From Neurospora crassa OR74A (taxonomy: Eukaryota; Ascomycota; Sordariomycetes; Sordariales; Sordariaceae), in contig NC_026504.1 in NCBI RefSeq assembly GCF_000182925.2, positions 310,001 to 374,000 on the forward strand: a stretch of DNA of 64,000 nt. Direction: 5' to 3'. How positions within the stretch are numbered: position 1 is the stretch's first letter; every line of letters starts with the position of its first letter. The position numbers and the translations under genes were made by a program. Positions 43,975 to 54,398 of this stretch are shown piece by piece. A model generated the notes under the pieces. It had not been told where the DNA came from and searched no databases. It saw nothing but the letters and a program-made list of their open reading frames with translations.

Positions 43975-46880
43975 ATGGAAGCCGTTGAGAACTTCGTGCA
44001 GTTCATGGAGGAGGCCGCAGCAGCGGGGCATCCAGGACTTGAAGGCATGTGGAGGGTGATAAGTAGGTTCCCCCTTTCATTTTTCGCATGGCTTTGACAT
44101 TCTTTACGGTGCACAACACCAATATGACAAAACTGACCATCACGTCCAGTCTACCTCCACGAAAACATTATCCATCCCCAAACGAGAGCCTTCCAGCCCT
44201 TCGAAGCTTTCACAACAATTCCTTTGAACTACCAAGCATTTGCCAGGACTGCGTATCAATGGCTGCGCATGCATATCAGGCACAGAACTATTCGAACCGC
44301 CCTGATGGAGATCGGGTACACAAAACCAGGACTGGTTGACGGGCTTAGGTCCCCCGAAGGCGGACTTGCTGAGCATGAGCTCAACATTATTCGTCGAAGG
44401 AACAGACGTAACCAACCCGACCAGACGTTCATTCCGAGGATCGACTCAGGGATAGAGTTCTTTTTGACGGCTGGTGCTCTCCAGTATCTTTCTAGTACTC
44501 CCGTGGCTGATGCCACAATTGCCGACATTCCACGGACCAAGGAGGCTATGAAGAGACATGTCGCGGTCATGGTCCGTGCTATACAAGACATGGATCATAG
44601 GTTGGCTGGCGATGCGCACCAAGTTGCCATTGTCAAGTTTACTTCGCCTAGGGTTTTAGAAGCGATCGCATGGGAGTTCATGGTGAGGTTTCTCACTAAG
44701 GAGTTTGAAATTTCTTTTAGGGGGCGATAAGAAGCTAACCGTTTCCTGACGCAGTTTTGTTCAATCGACGCGGCAGAGGGCAGGCCGAACGTCTACCCCT
44801 GGGCCACCAGCTTCTTCCATAAGGAGTATCCCTCGTGGGAAAGCCGATGGGACGACATGCTGATCCTCGTTCAAGTGAGTTTACCTGTGAAAGGTGATCA
44901 ACTATGACATTCCCAGTGCTAATCAAGGGGCTTGCCATGACTTCTAGACGTCAAAAGCGGCCGTCGCAAACGTGCTTCTGTGCCCATATATTCAGCGCTT
45001 CGCCCATGATCCCGATCATGAGCTTAAAGTACGTCAGACTGCCTCTTCGGTCTCAAGGACTAGTCCCCCTTCAGATACTAACAGCTGTGTAGCGTAAGGT
45101 GGACAACAAGGACACCAATCTTAATAAAGCATCGCAGCTCAGTGATTTAAAGGCCCTGGTGCCGGACATTAACAGCGTGGCAAATCCTGCTGCAGCAGTT
45201 GTTTCTGCCGCTGCCCGGGGTCCCGCGGATTCCCTTGCTCTTCCCCCCCTTCTCCATCCCAACGCTGGACCGCCTGCTCAAGATGATGGTCGGGCTACAT
45301 GGCCTACTGCACAGCTTGTGTCCCACCGTGGAGGTACTCCTCCCATAGCCACTGAGGAACCTAGACAACATCATACTCCGCTAGGTCGGAGCCAGCCTAC
45401 GGGTTCGGTACTGAGCCATGGTCGTTCACGATATATGATGACCATTGATGGTCCAGTGCCTAGAGGTCCACTCAGCGGGATGGACTCGACATCTCCTGCT
45501 CGACCTGCGACACCCGCTTCGCGTTCAAGGCGACGCGTTGCTCGCCCCAGCTCAATTGAGCGAGAGGCTCTTGGAGGTGCGCCTTCCAACCAACTTCCAA
45601 TTGCAAGATATCCACAGACACACCGTGCGCAGCATGCTCCCGTTGATGCGCCAAGCAACTATAATAATCCCGTTTCACACCACGGCAAAGCGCGGAGTAC
45701 TACGTATATACCCTTTGCGCATTATGCCGGCCCTTGCGCTTACCCTTATATTCCGCCTACGCCCCAATTAACTCTCAATACTACTCCAAGCGGCATCCAT
45801 CAACATAGCAGTCCAAGTGATCCTCCTATCCCCCTTGCTACCTCGACTGCTAGGCAGTTTGCTGCTCCCATCCAGCCCATCAACACCCCGCCTGTTTTCC
45901 TTGGCGCAAACGCCGCTCCCTAGGATGGAGAGGGCGTCGCGAATGATAGGAACTGCGAGGAGCAAGCCTTTGCCAATACAGAGTGGTGTCAGGCACCTCA
46001 CGTAATCCAACAGGAGGGAAGAAGTGGGCAAGGACAGGTCGAACCTAGCGAGTACACCGGAGACGAAGCCTTTGGAAACCGATAGGCTTTCGACTGGAAC
46101 GGTTCTCTTCCGGAAACGTCCCTTCTCGAAAGAGACGTTACGGCTCCTATGGGAAATGCTGCCAATGAGTTCCATGGGTTGGGTTTCTACCAGGGCATGA
46201 ATCCGGGATCTTATGAGGCGGCAGAATGGTATGGGGACGCCAATGGCATGTTTTATTCCAATGCTGCTAATAGCGAGGCCACCGGAGTGGACTTCGGGCA
46301 AGCCAGCCACGAATTTGAAGACGCCGGGGTTGCGACAGCTTCTGGAGCTAGCGGGATGCCGATGGGCGGTTACGGCCCATTTGGAACCAATGCAATTGAT
46401 GGAGAATGGAATCAGTGTGGTAGAAACTTCGAAGACATGGAGTCAAACTCCGAGGTGGGACGCGCGGCGAATTCGGGGATCGTCGCCGGCCATCCTGTCG
46501 GCGATTTGTTTGCCAATGCCACTACTGAAACCTGCTCCAACAACATGAACGGTCAGAACTCGGTTGATGATGGACAGCAGAAAATTGGCATTTGGGGAGC
46601 AGCGATCGTGGACGGCCATTCTGCCAACAACACTCACGGCAGCGTTGCACGGCCCATTCCTAATCACGGTAACCAAGGGGTGAACAGCGGGGAGGTTGTG
46701 GGAGCTGGACATTCCACCGAAGGAGTGGATGGCGATTGGAACGAGGTTGCGCTTGCAGCGCTCAACAACGACGAATCACTTGGCTGGCATGTTAGCAGCT
46801 CAGAGAGTTCAGGAAGGAAGAGGAAACGAGGAGACGACGATGAAGAGGAGGAAGAGCCTCATGCTCAGAGGCCCCGATAG
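43975..46880 (+). CDS. Family B member B8 (two in-frame UAGs)
   Basis: The model is join(43975..44062, 44150..44682, 44755..44874, 44948..45028, 45093..46880), 870 codons with TAG at 45921 and 46083. Complete exon plan, with 120-nt and 81-nt exons 3 and 4. Exon 1 ends GMWRVI. Exon 2 has IGYTKPGL, LAEHEL and ADIPRTKE. Exon 3 reads NVYPWATSFFHKEYP. Exon 4 reads TSKAAVANVLL. The tail is Pro/Ser-rich and only mildly charged to the first TAG. After both TAGs it is Gly/Asn/Glu-rich (NAANEFHGLGFYQG) and ends SGRKRKRGDDDEEEEEPHAQ. The first UAG sits in a 7-nt loop (CTCC/GGAG, with outer ACGCC/GGCGT). The second can sit in the loop of GAAACC/GG-TTTC. Function unknown; likely nuclear. Confidence 0.74.
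45921..45923 (+). other. In-frame UAG in hairpin loop (B8, first)
   Basis: Loop CTAGGAT (7 nt, anticodon-loop size) on stem CTCC/GGAG, extended after a small internal loop by ACGCC/GGCGT. Candidate edited stop. Confidence 0.55.
46083..46085 (+). other. In-frame UAG at hairpin (B8, second)
   Basis: Two competing folds: GAAACC/GG-(C)-TTTC with loop GATA that leaves the A unpaired, or AAGCCT/AGGCTT that pairs it at the stem edge. Candidate edited stop, weaker than the others. Confidence 0.4.
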
Positions 46881-47700
46881 AGGTAACTGGCCTGAGGAGT
46901 CATATGATGTCAAAGGTGGTCACTAGCATTATCATGAACTAGAGGTACCTTGCCCATCGTCCATGGATGACCGCCATTGATAAATTTTCGCCAACGACCT
47001 TGCTCCCTAATCCCAGCATCACTGGGCCTGAACAACCAGCACACCGAAACCCTCTTATACAGTTACAATGCCGACATCTACTTATGATTGATAGAGGATC
47101 CTTATCTTTTGCCATTCATGCTGCTGATGTGTTTGTGCCATGTCATATGGGATGACTCGTACTGCTTCTCGCTTTCCTGGCTGTGACTCCAGCTCCTCCT
47201 CCTAACGATATCTAGGGGTATTTCGAATCATTCCATCATGTGACTACCACCTACAGGCAGAAATCCAGTGACAAAGGCCGCCGTCATCCAGTTGCCACTG
47301 ACTTGAGTCGTAGTACCACTGTGTGGACATATAAGAAGCGTCTATTCACTTTCGCTACAACCGCTTCATACCTCTAGTCTCAATCACACTACCTCATTCT
47401 CCCACTTCTGGCGTCTTTGTACTTGTTATAGATTCCTTTCGCTTGAGTTATAGGTATACTCACCAGCTTCTCTTTGGTACCATTCATCCTTCAACATACC
47501 TCTACTTACTTCAATTAATCCACAACCACAACACCCGAGCCAACACCCAACGCTCCACCTCAACCCCTTTGAATTCGTCTGCAGGGCCAGCCATACTACC
47601 CTAGAGGTACCTTACCTACCTAGTTGTACTCATTCCAGGAAGATACATGAAGATAACCTACCTGAAAGCTGCCCCCTGTGAACACGCTTCATCCTCGACC
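46881..47700. other. Spacer B8-B9
   Basis: No gene supported. CTAGAGGTACC words at about 46939 and 47601; CT-rich B9 leader. Confidence 0.45.
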
Positions 47701-48624
47701 ATGGATGGACTCCCCAATATTGCAAACATGGCCGCACCGCTAAGTATCACCCAATGGCTGAAGACGGCTGTGCAAGCCAATGACCCAAACCTCCAGCTGT
47801 GGTGGGACATAATCAGTAAATCATCTCTCCCCCCCTCATCGTGCCCCCAGCCACCACGCACGACACCTGGATGATAAAACTGACCATCACACAGTTTACA
47901 TTCAAACCAACGAACATAACAGATCCTGCTACCACACAGAGCCATGAGACCTTTTTCATTTCTTCCAGTGGACCCTATCCGGTTTCCCATGATCTTCACT
48001 TTGCTATCGCAGCGTAGGTACCTAGGTACGACTGGCTGGTGAGGCATAACCGGCAGTCCTTTACCATTCGCACTCGCTCCGTTCAGCCGTGCAGGAATCC
48101 AAACGGGTCTATAATCGCTAGACCTCCAATTGAAGGCGGCCGCCGCGAACATGTCCTTCCTGGTGCTCCTACATGGAGCGGTTCAATCGCCAATAATCCA
48201 GCCGGCGAGATGAGGGTAGGTAAACAGCATCCTTCATAGGTACCTCTGGAATATCCATACCTACTCCCACGCCGGTACATATTTGACTAAGACCTTTGTA
48301 GCGGAAATCTGGCAATAAGGAAGGCAATGCGGAAAAAAAAAAAGACAACATGGTCGCCTCACTGAGAGCTCGCGTTTCCGCTACCTATGGATGCTCAGGT
48401 GGTCCCTCAACTTCGTGAACCACCAAGCTCCGGTTCACGCGGGTGCTAGCTCAGGGGCAGTCAGCAACTTAGCTACCTACGCACGCTCATCCACATTTCG
48501 CGAGAAGGGCATATACGAATAACCTGAGATTTCACAAGCAATCTCGCACGAGCAAAGCAGCCAGGCTCTAGAGGCAATTTGGGCATACGAGGCCGGGCCT
48601 TCTGAATCCCCTTCTTTCACCAAA

Positions 48625-48642
48625 GGGGGGGGGGGGGGGGGG
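48625..48642. repeat. Homopolymer (G)18
   Basis: Uninterrupted run of 18 G inside the B9 relic, at the place where other copies have the KPGL...GLAEHE coding region. Confidence 0.9.
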
Positions 48643-49166
48643 CCTCGCTGAACATGAGCGCATCACCATTCGCCGGAAGCAACGGGACAGCGCAGCCTGA
48701 CCGGGCAGTCCTTCGTTGCCCATATCAGATCTGATGCAGGATTCTAGGTGGGCCACCACAGGTGCCCTCAAATCTACCTATCAACAACAACAATGATCCT
48801 GTTGTTGACCCCGCAACTACGAGAGATATTCCAGTCGCATATGAGGCAAAGATGGCATGTGTGAGATTTATGGTCGATGCTCTCAGGGGACATCATGATG
48901 GCCCAGAAGCTGCGTGGAGACTTCAAAGAAGCCAACACAATCAGGTGCACGTTCGACTGGGGCACTAGAGACCGTGGTTTGGGAGTTACTGGTGCGTTCA
49001 TGTTTCTTATATGTACTTACTGGCTCCGTGATGTTTGAGCATTAGCTACCTACCTACCTAGGTAGGTACCTAACTTCAACCGTTGCAGGAGGCTGTGATA
49101 GCGGCGCGAAAAGGATGGAATGCAGAACGTCTATTCGTGGGCGACTGCTTTCTTCCACGAAGAATA

Positions 49167-49183
49167 CCCCCCCCCCCCCCCCC
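49167..49183. repeat. Homopolymer (C)17
   Basis: Uninterrupted run of 17 C inside the B9 relic, just after the EEYP codons of the exon-3 trace. Confidence 0.9.
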
Positions 49184-49260
49184 GAAGCGGGAAACCTTGA
49201 GTCGTAACATGCGTTGCCCGTTCCTTTCCCCCAACGGCATGCCTGCCTGCTCTTTCTCCG

Positions 49261-51693
49261 ATTAGGTAGCCTTGGTCAGCCCGTCGCGTTTCCTAACCCA
49301 CCTCCATGGGCCTCGGAGAGACTTGCGCGACGTCCAGCAAGGTCTCCATAAGCCAGATATTTTCACGGCACGCTTCCCGAACATCAGTAGGCGGACTTGG
49401 CGTCGTGGTGCATCGTCGTGACATTGGCTGTTCTCTTTGTGGGTAGGTATCGAAGGAACTTTGGGAGGTGAGATCCCACCACCATCTTTTGCTGATTTAT
49501 GCCGGAGGGGTGATGCCCGAGACCATGTCGTGTTGTCCACCCATAGGTATGAAGCGGCTCTGAGCTGTTGGTCTACCTGTGTACCAGATGCTTAGGCTGT
49601 ATGTTGTAGGGGGCGTCATGGCCGTCTGCAAAGATAACCTGCGCAAGCGAATTGAGCCGGGTCTTTATCGGGTACCGGGGCTGTATGCTCTGTGCTATCT
49701 TCTTCTAGCTCAAACTCCCCACACATTCGAAAGTCTTTGGTACGCCGACAGCGCCATGCCCAAGATCTGTGAGCGGATGTAGAGGGCTGCGCCCATCTCG
49801 TGCGTTCCTAGGACGTACTCAGTGCCGAGGACGACGGCATCTAGGAAACGGTGATCAAAGTCGAGGACGTCGAGGATGAATGGCATACAATGGTGGCGGA
49901 GGGCGGTATTGTGATTGCGCTCTGCTATATCGTCATCGTCAGGTTTTTTTGTTGTGATTGCCCATTGCCAACTTGGGCGGCTTCGATAAACGAATAAGCG
50001 ATGTAGAAGAGAATTCAAGGATGAAGCAAAAGACCCCCTGCGACGACTGGGATGTTCTGTGCGGGAAGAGACAAGCGGTACGTGGCGTGGTCCTTCGCCG
50101 GGCAGCCGGAGAGTTCCATGCATGCAATGCATATCAGCCGCAGGGTACACATCGTCCATAAGCAGATCAGTATTGAACGACATGCCCGCATGCAAACGCA
50201 CTTACATGTACTTCCCCTCTTCTCACCACGTTACCTCCATGATCCTGTAGTCCTCTCCCTTTCCCATCCTGACCATCGCCCTTCTGCGAGAACGTCGATC
50301 AACATCACCATGCCGCCCCTCGCCTTCTCCGCCAACATGGTCCCCGCCATCAGAGTCAAGAGCACCGCCGCCGGTCGTCGTATCAAGTTCATCAAGCCAC
50401 TCATGAATGGGAACTCCTGGATCATTTGTAGTGCACCGACTTCCCGACAATGGGACTGGTCATCAGGTCCAGGCATCAGCCGCAAACATCCTGGTGTAGA
50501 CCTGGGTCAAAACAGTTTCGTCATTGGCAATCGTTATCTACATATCTTGCTTTGTTCCTTCAGTTTCTCTTCTGATCGTTGACCTCCTCTTATACCTAGA
50601 TATTCGAGCCCACTCTATGCTTCCTCTACACGCAGGGTCGCGACGGGCGGGGCGGCGGGCAGTGGCTCGTCAACCAGACGGGCAAGCAGGTGACGGAATA
50701 GCTTCGAGACTTTGACTTGAGCAACAGGCTCATGTTGATGTCGTCGGCTTTTCGAGAAGTGGCTCGTATATCATTTGCTAGTTGCGGCCGGTAGAAAAGG
50801 GACAGATCGGTCGAGCGTGGAGGTGATTCGGTGGCTGGCGACATGGATTGGTCGACGTTCTACTTGGGCACTGCAAGGTGTTAGCGACAAGGAAAACGCT
50901 GATTAGAGGACGATGAAGGAAACTCGGTTGTTGCGACTCAGGTGGAGAGGGATTGCCCCGCGACAGACGATAACGACGACTTGACGGATGGATGTGTCTC
51001 AGGAGACCATCTCTTTGCTTGATGTTCGATCCGTTCCGGTGAAATCCTGAACTGGGTTTGTCTTGTGGAAGCTTGAAGCGACATGACCGCCCGTTGGTAA
51101 GACTGGACGACAAGAAACAGAGCCAGCGTTGGCAGAGTATCCGGCAATATCGGACTACAAATGGGTGTCGGGCAGATGTTGGGCGGCATGCGAGGCCTGA
51201 TGCGACGGGATGGACGTTTGGAGGGTTTGACGAGCGGGGCTTAGGGACATGAACGCCTCATAGTTGTTAGCGGAAGCCCATTTTCAAGCTTCGGGGTGAG
51301 GATCCTCCAACTTTGGGTTGTTCCTCCCCTCTGACCTTGGTGTTTCCCTCGCAGCCGAAGCGACTTCGCGTGCTGGTTTCTCCCCTCTAGAGGTGGCCCG
51401 TGCTTGTAAACCACCCTTTCCTCCATGGTTTGTCCTTTTCTCCAACAGGCCACACCCACTACGCTATCTTTTTCTCAAAAACTTTACCGACAGGTCAACG
51501 TCCATCTGGAGATTCTTCTACTTGTTCTTACTGCTCCTTCTCTTCCTTGTAAGCGGCATCGTTGCCTTGACCTCCTCTGATCCTTTTGCTCCCACACTCG
51601 TACACTCTTCACCACAGCTATGAACCGCCAACCATGGCCTGCGAGGTATGTTACTCTGTTCACTAACTCAGTATCATTCTCGGGCGCAGGAAT
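49261..51693. other. Spacer B9-B10 with unclear frames
   Basis: A minus-strand frame at 49710-50201 (163 aa, FILDVLDFDHRFLDAVVLGTEY-type sequence) looks more protein-like than its neighbours but matches nothing I know. A plus-strand frame from 50311 (MPPLAFSANMVPAIRVKS) could be a small first exon. Neither has supporting splice structure. The remainder is the B10 leader. Confidence 0.3.
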
Positions 51694-53179
51694 ATGGATT
51701 CACCCAATGCAGCCCCGCCTCGCCAGAGGTACATCACGAGCAGAGACCACATCTACCAGCGGAAGGCTGAAAAGGAAGCAGCGGCCTTGAGCGCCATGGT
51801 TCCTGGAAACTTTGGCGATTTCCCCACCAGTGCGGCCGATCAGTGTGCTCTCGTGGACCAAATGATGACGGCAATGAAAGATACGACCGACATCCTAGAC
51901 AATCCGAAAAATGATGCGCACATCAATTGCATACGCGCCAAAGCCGACGACGAGGTCGAAGAGAAGGCATGGGAGATCATGGTCAGTATTCACATCGAAA
52001 CACCATTGCCTAGAGGTATCTTCTGACATACATCATCGTCACGTAGTTTGATGCGTACGACGCTCAGAGAGGCAAGCGTGTCCCCAAACTCCTCACAGCC
52101 TACTTTCCAAACTTCGTGGATCGCTGGGAGGCCTTGATGGCACTGATGCGCGTACGTACCCTTACCTGGATCGTCAAGACCGAGTCAAGAAAGCGATCGC
52201 TGACCCTACACTGCTGGCAGAACTCCAAGGCTGCCGTAGCAGACCTTTTTGCCATACACTACATGGATCGATATGTACACAACCCGGTGACGGAGCTTGA
52301 TTTAGGTCTAAACAACTCCATTCTTCTCATCCAGTCGGCTACATAACTGACATCTGTTCCACGGAGACCAGACTTTCCAACAACTATACGAACAAAATGC
52401 GGGACTTCAACAAGGATGTCAAGGCTGCGAGCAAGTTCCGGGGCTCCGTGACCAATGTTGACCGAATCACTTCGATTTACGACGCGGCAGGAAATCTCGT
52501 CAGTACCTTCGTCCGTCCCATGAAACGCCCCCTGAGCGACTTTTTAGGTCACCGCTTGGCTGGAATCGCGAAGCCGAAGCGGGTCAGGACGAGGACAACC
52601 ATAGGAGATTCCATAACACCGACCTCTAGCAACAGCAGTAACTCGGAGCAGCACGTCGGGGGCAGAACTGCCGGCACTATGACCCCTATTCAAGAGGAAG
52701 ATGAGGATCCTATGGCTTCCATCCACGAAGAAGAGGGTGTTGTGGCTTCAACTCAAGGAAAAGAGGAGGGCGCTATGGGCGAAGCCGACAAGGACGACGG
52801 AGACAAAGCGCATGAAGGTCCGAACGAACCCTGCACCCCCCATCTCAACGCCGTTCATTCCCATTTCGACAGTTGGTACCCCACGCCCGTCCAGCATCTT
52901 GCACTCAGCGAATAATCCCCCATCGACCATAAGAATTCTACCCCGGACAAGCATCAGTCGCCTGGCGACCAGTCTGAGAAACCTTTGCCTTATGAGTATA
53001 GGGCTCCGCCAGACAACGAAACGGATGCGGACCTTTCTCCCTTTTTTGCAGAAGCGTATCATGAGCCCATTAATAGTTTTGAACGGGAATATGTCAGCAG
53101 CCAAGCGGCGCTGGATGGTAGAGTTACCAAAGATGGGAACAATCCGTACGAAGTTGATCACGATTGGTATGAGCGCTAA
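51694..53179 (+). CDS. Divergent family B member B10 (N-terminally shortened)
   Basis: It begins within the exon-2 region (51694-51981, GNFGDFPTSAADQCALVDQM matching the ADIPRT...M..A motif; ends EEKAWEIM with a GTCAGT donor). The exon-3 equivalent is 105 nt rather than 120 (52047-52151, DRWEALMALM). The exon-4 equivalent is exactly 81 nt (52221-52301, NSKAAVADLFAIHYMDRYV). The following donor is not GT in the expected place, so the next junction is uncertain. The tail (from about 52397: NKMRDFNKDVKAASKFRG is in frame) is mixed, basic then acidic (HEEEGVVASTQGKEE). It meets TAA at 52913 and remains open in the same frame to 53179. The TAA may be the genuine end. Whether B10 works is unclear. 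Confidence 0.5.
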
Positions 53180-53535
53180 GAGGGATAAGGCAGGTCACTG
53201 AGAAAGCAAGCGCCCTCAGTGCTTTGGCTTCCGAATACAAGTCCGAGGTCCAACAATAAATGGGTGGTTGGGAGAAATGCGAGCTGCATCTGGGGGCTGA
53301 TTTACGGACGCAGTGTTCGTTTTGACAAGGCCTCTGAGTCCGGCTATAGTGGTCTATCCCACCAACTTTCAATGGCTTCTGCGGTAGTAGATGGAGCTCG
53401 AGTTGGGCTTCGGTTCATTCAGCGCGGAGCAAGGCGTTTTGAGTTTGGAGCAAGATGCCCAGAGTTTGTTGTTCCTAAGAGTTTCTAGTATAGTATTTTC
53501 TCTTCTTTCTCATCTCCTTTCCCGGGGGGAATCTA
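53180..53535. other. Flank between B10 and the transposon block
   Basis: Normal composition, 3' flank of B10. Ends in CTA, the likely target duplication of the first element. Confidence 0.5.
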
Positions 53536-54184
53536 GGGCGTGTTCGTTACCGCAGTAAAAAGTTAGAGGGTATTCAGATTTGCAGGGTTCGGGTCGTAGT
53601 AAGCATACTGGCTTACTGAACTGCGTAGTGTTCGGTAAATCGCAGTAAAAATGGTTAATTTTCATGCAGGTCGCTGTAACCACCTGCAACTACTTGTACT
53701 TTCTCCAAATCGTTAATTTGATTAATTAGAGGGCTAGAATCTCCTTGATTCTTAACCGATTTCCTTACTATACTACGGCTCGATTTTGAGCCGTAGTGTA
53801 GTAAGGAACGTAGTTGAGAACCACCTATAGTGCTTCACCCCTATAATATAGGGGGTTACCGTTGCAAAGCTTGAAAAAAAAAAAAAAAAAATTTCCTAAA
53901 GATGGTAAATGAGGCTATTTCTAATTGAAAGCTACTATTTGGACTATATAGTATTTATATAGTATATATATTGTAGTGGTTGTAGAAAGGAAGAAGGGAA
54001 AAGATAATTCGGACTACTAGGGGGGGGGGGAGGGGGTATTAGTTATATATACCGAATATAGCTTAGTAAAGTAAAAGGTTTTAGCGTACCTTAATATTGT
54101 AGGAGTGTAGCTATATTATATAGTAGAATTTGTATAGTAATGTAATATCCCTCCTAACTTTTTACTGTAGTAACGAATACGCCC
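53536..54184. mobile_element. 649-bp non-autonomous DNA transposon (short copy of the 9-kb element)
   Basis: Left end GGGCGTGTTCGTTACCGCAG; the reverse complement of the right end is GGGCGTATTCGTTACTACAG. Flanks are CTA (53533-53535) and TTA (54185-54187), a TWA-type 3-bp target duplication with one C/T difference. About 130 bp inside the left end and about 90 bp inside the right end are shared with the larger element next to it, so this is an internally deleted derivative. AT-rich, contains an A-run (about 53874-53890) and a G-rich run. No coding capacity. Confidence 0.85.
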
Positions 54185-54187
54185 TTA

Positions 54188-54398
54188 GTATTTTGTATAT
54201 TAAACGCATCTCACTTATCCCTTGAGCCCGTTTACTTGCCCCTATATATACTACTTTAATTGAAAACCACACTCAATTGTTTGTCTACATTCTACGTAGC
54301 AGTAGCTGCAGAATTATATTCTCAAACGTTTGAAGTTACCTATGACTGCTTTGTTATTACTTGCTTCCTAGTACGATAGATAATCGTTCTAATTTTTA
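54188..54398. other. Unique spacer between the two transposons
   Basis: About 210 bp without element similarity, moderately AT-rich. It ends in TTA, the left target duplication of the large element. Confidence 0.55.

Larger units (their letters stand above)
47701..49260 (+). pseudogene. Family B relic B9 with long homopolymer runs
   Basis: Exon 1 is intact (47701-47815: MDGLPNIANMAA...LQLWWDII, proper GTAAAT donor). Exon 2 starts correctly (IYIQTNEHN) but soon reads into stops. Later recognisable pieces are RITIRRKQRDS at about 48660, NNDPVVDPATTRDIPVAYEAK at about 48785 (matching the ADIPRT region), and an exon-3 trace NVYSWATAFFHEEYP at about 49128. The run of 18 G (48625-48642) and the run of 17 C (49167-49183) interrupt exon-2 and exon-3 homology. 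A clearly dead copy, nearest to B8. Confidence 0.7.

Noticed and set aside
48610-49200. G18 and C17 runs as a CRISPR-like or regulatory structure
   Set aside because: They are simple homopolymers within a decayed family B copy.
52913-52915. TAA in B10 as another edited stop
   Set aside because: UAA would need two edits and only a 3-bp stem is visible. The continued open frame is noted, but this is kept as the probable end.
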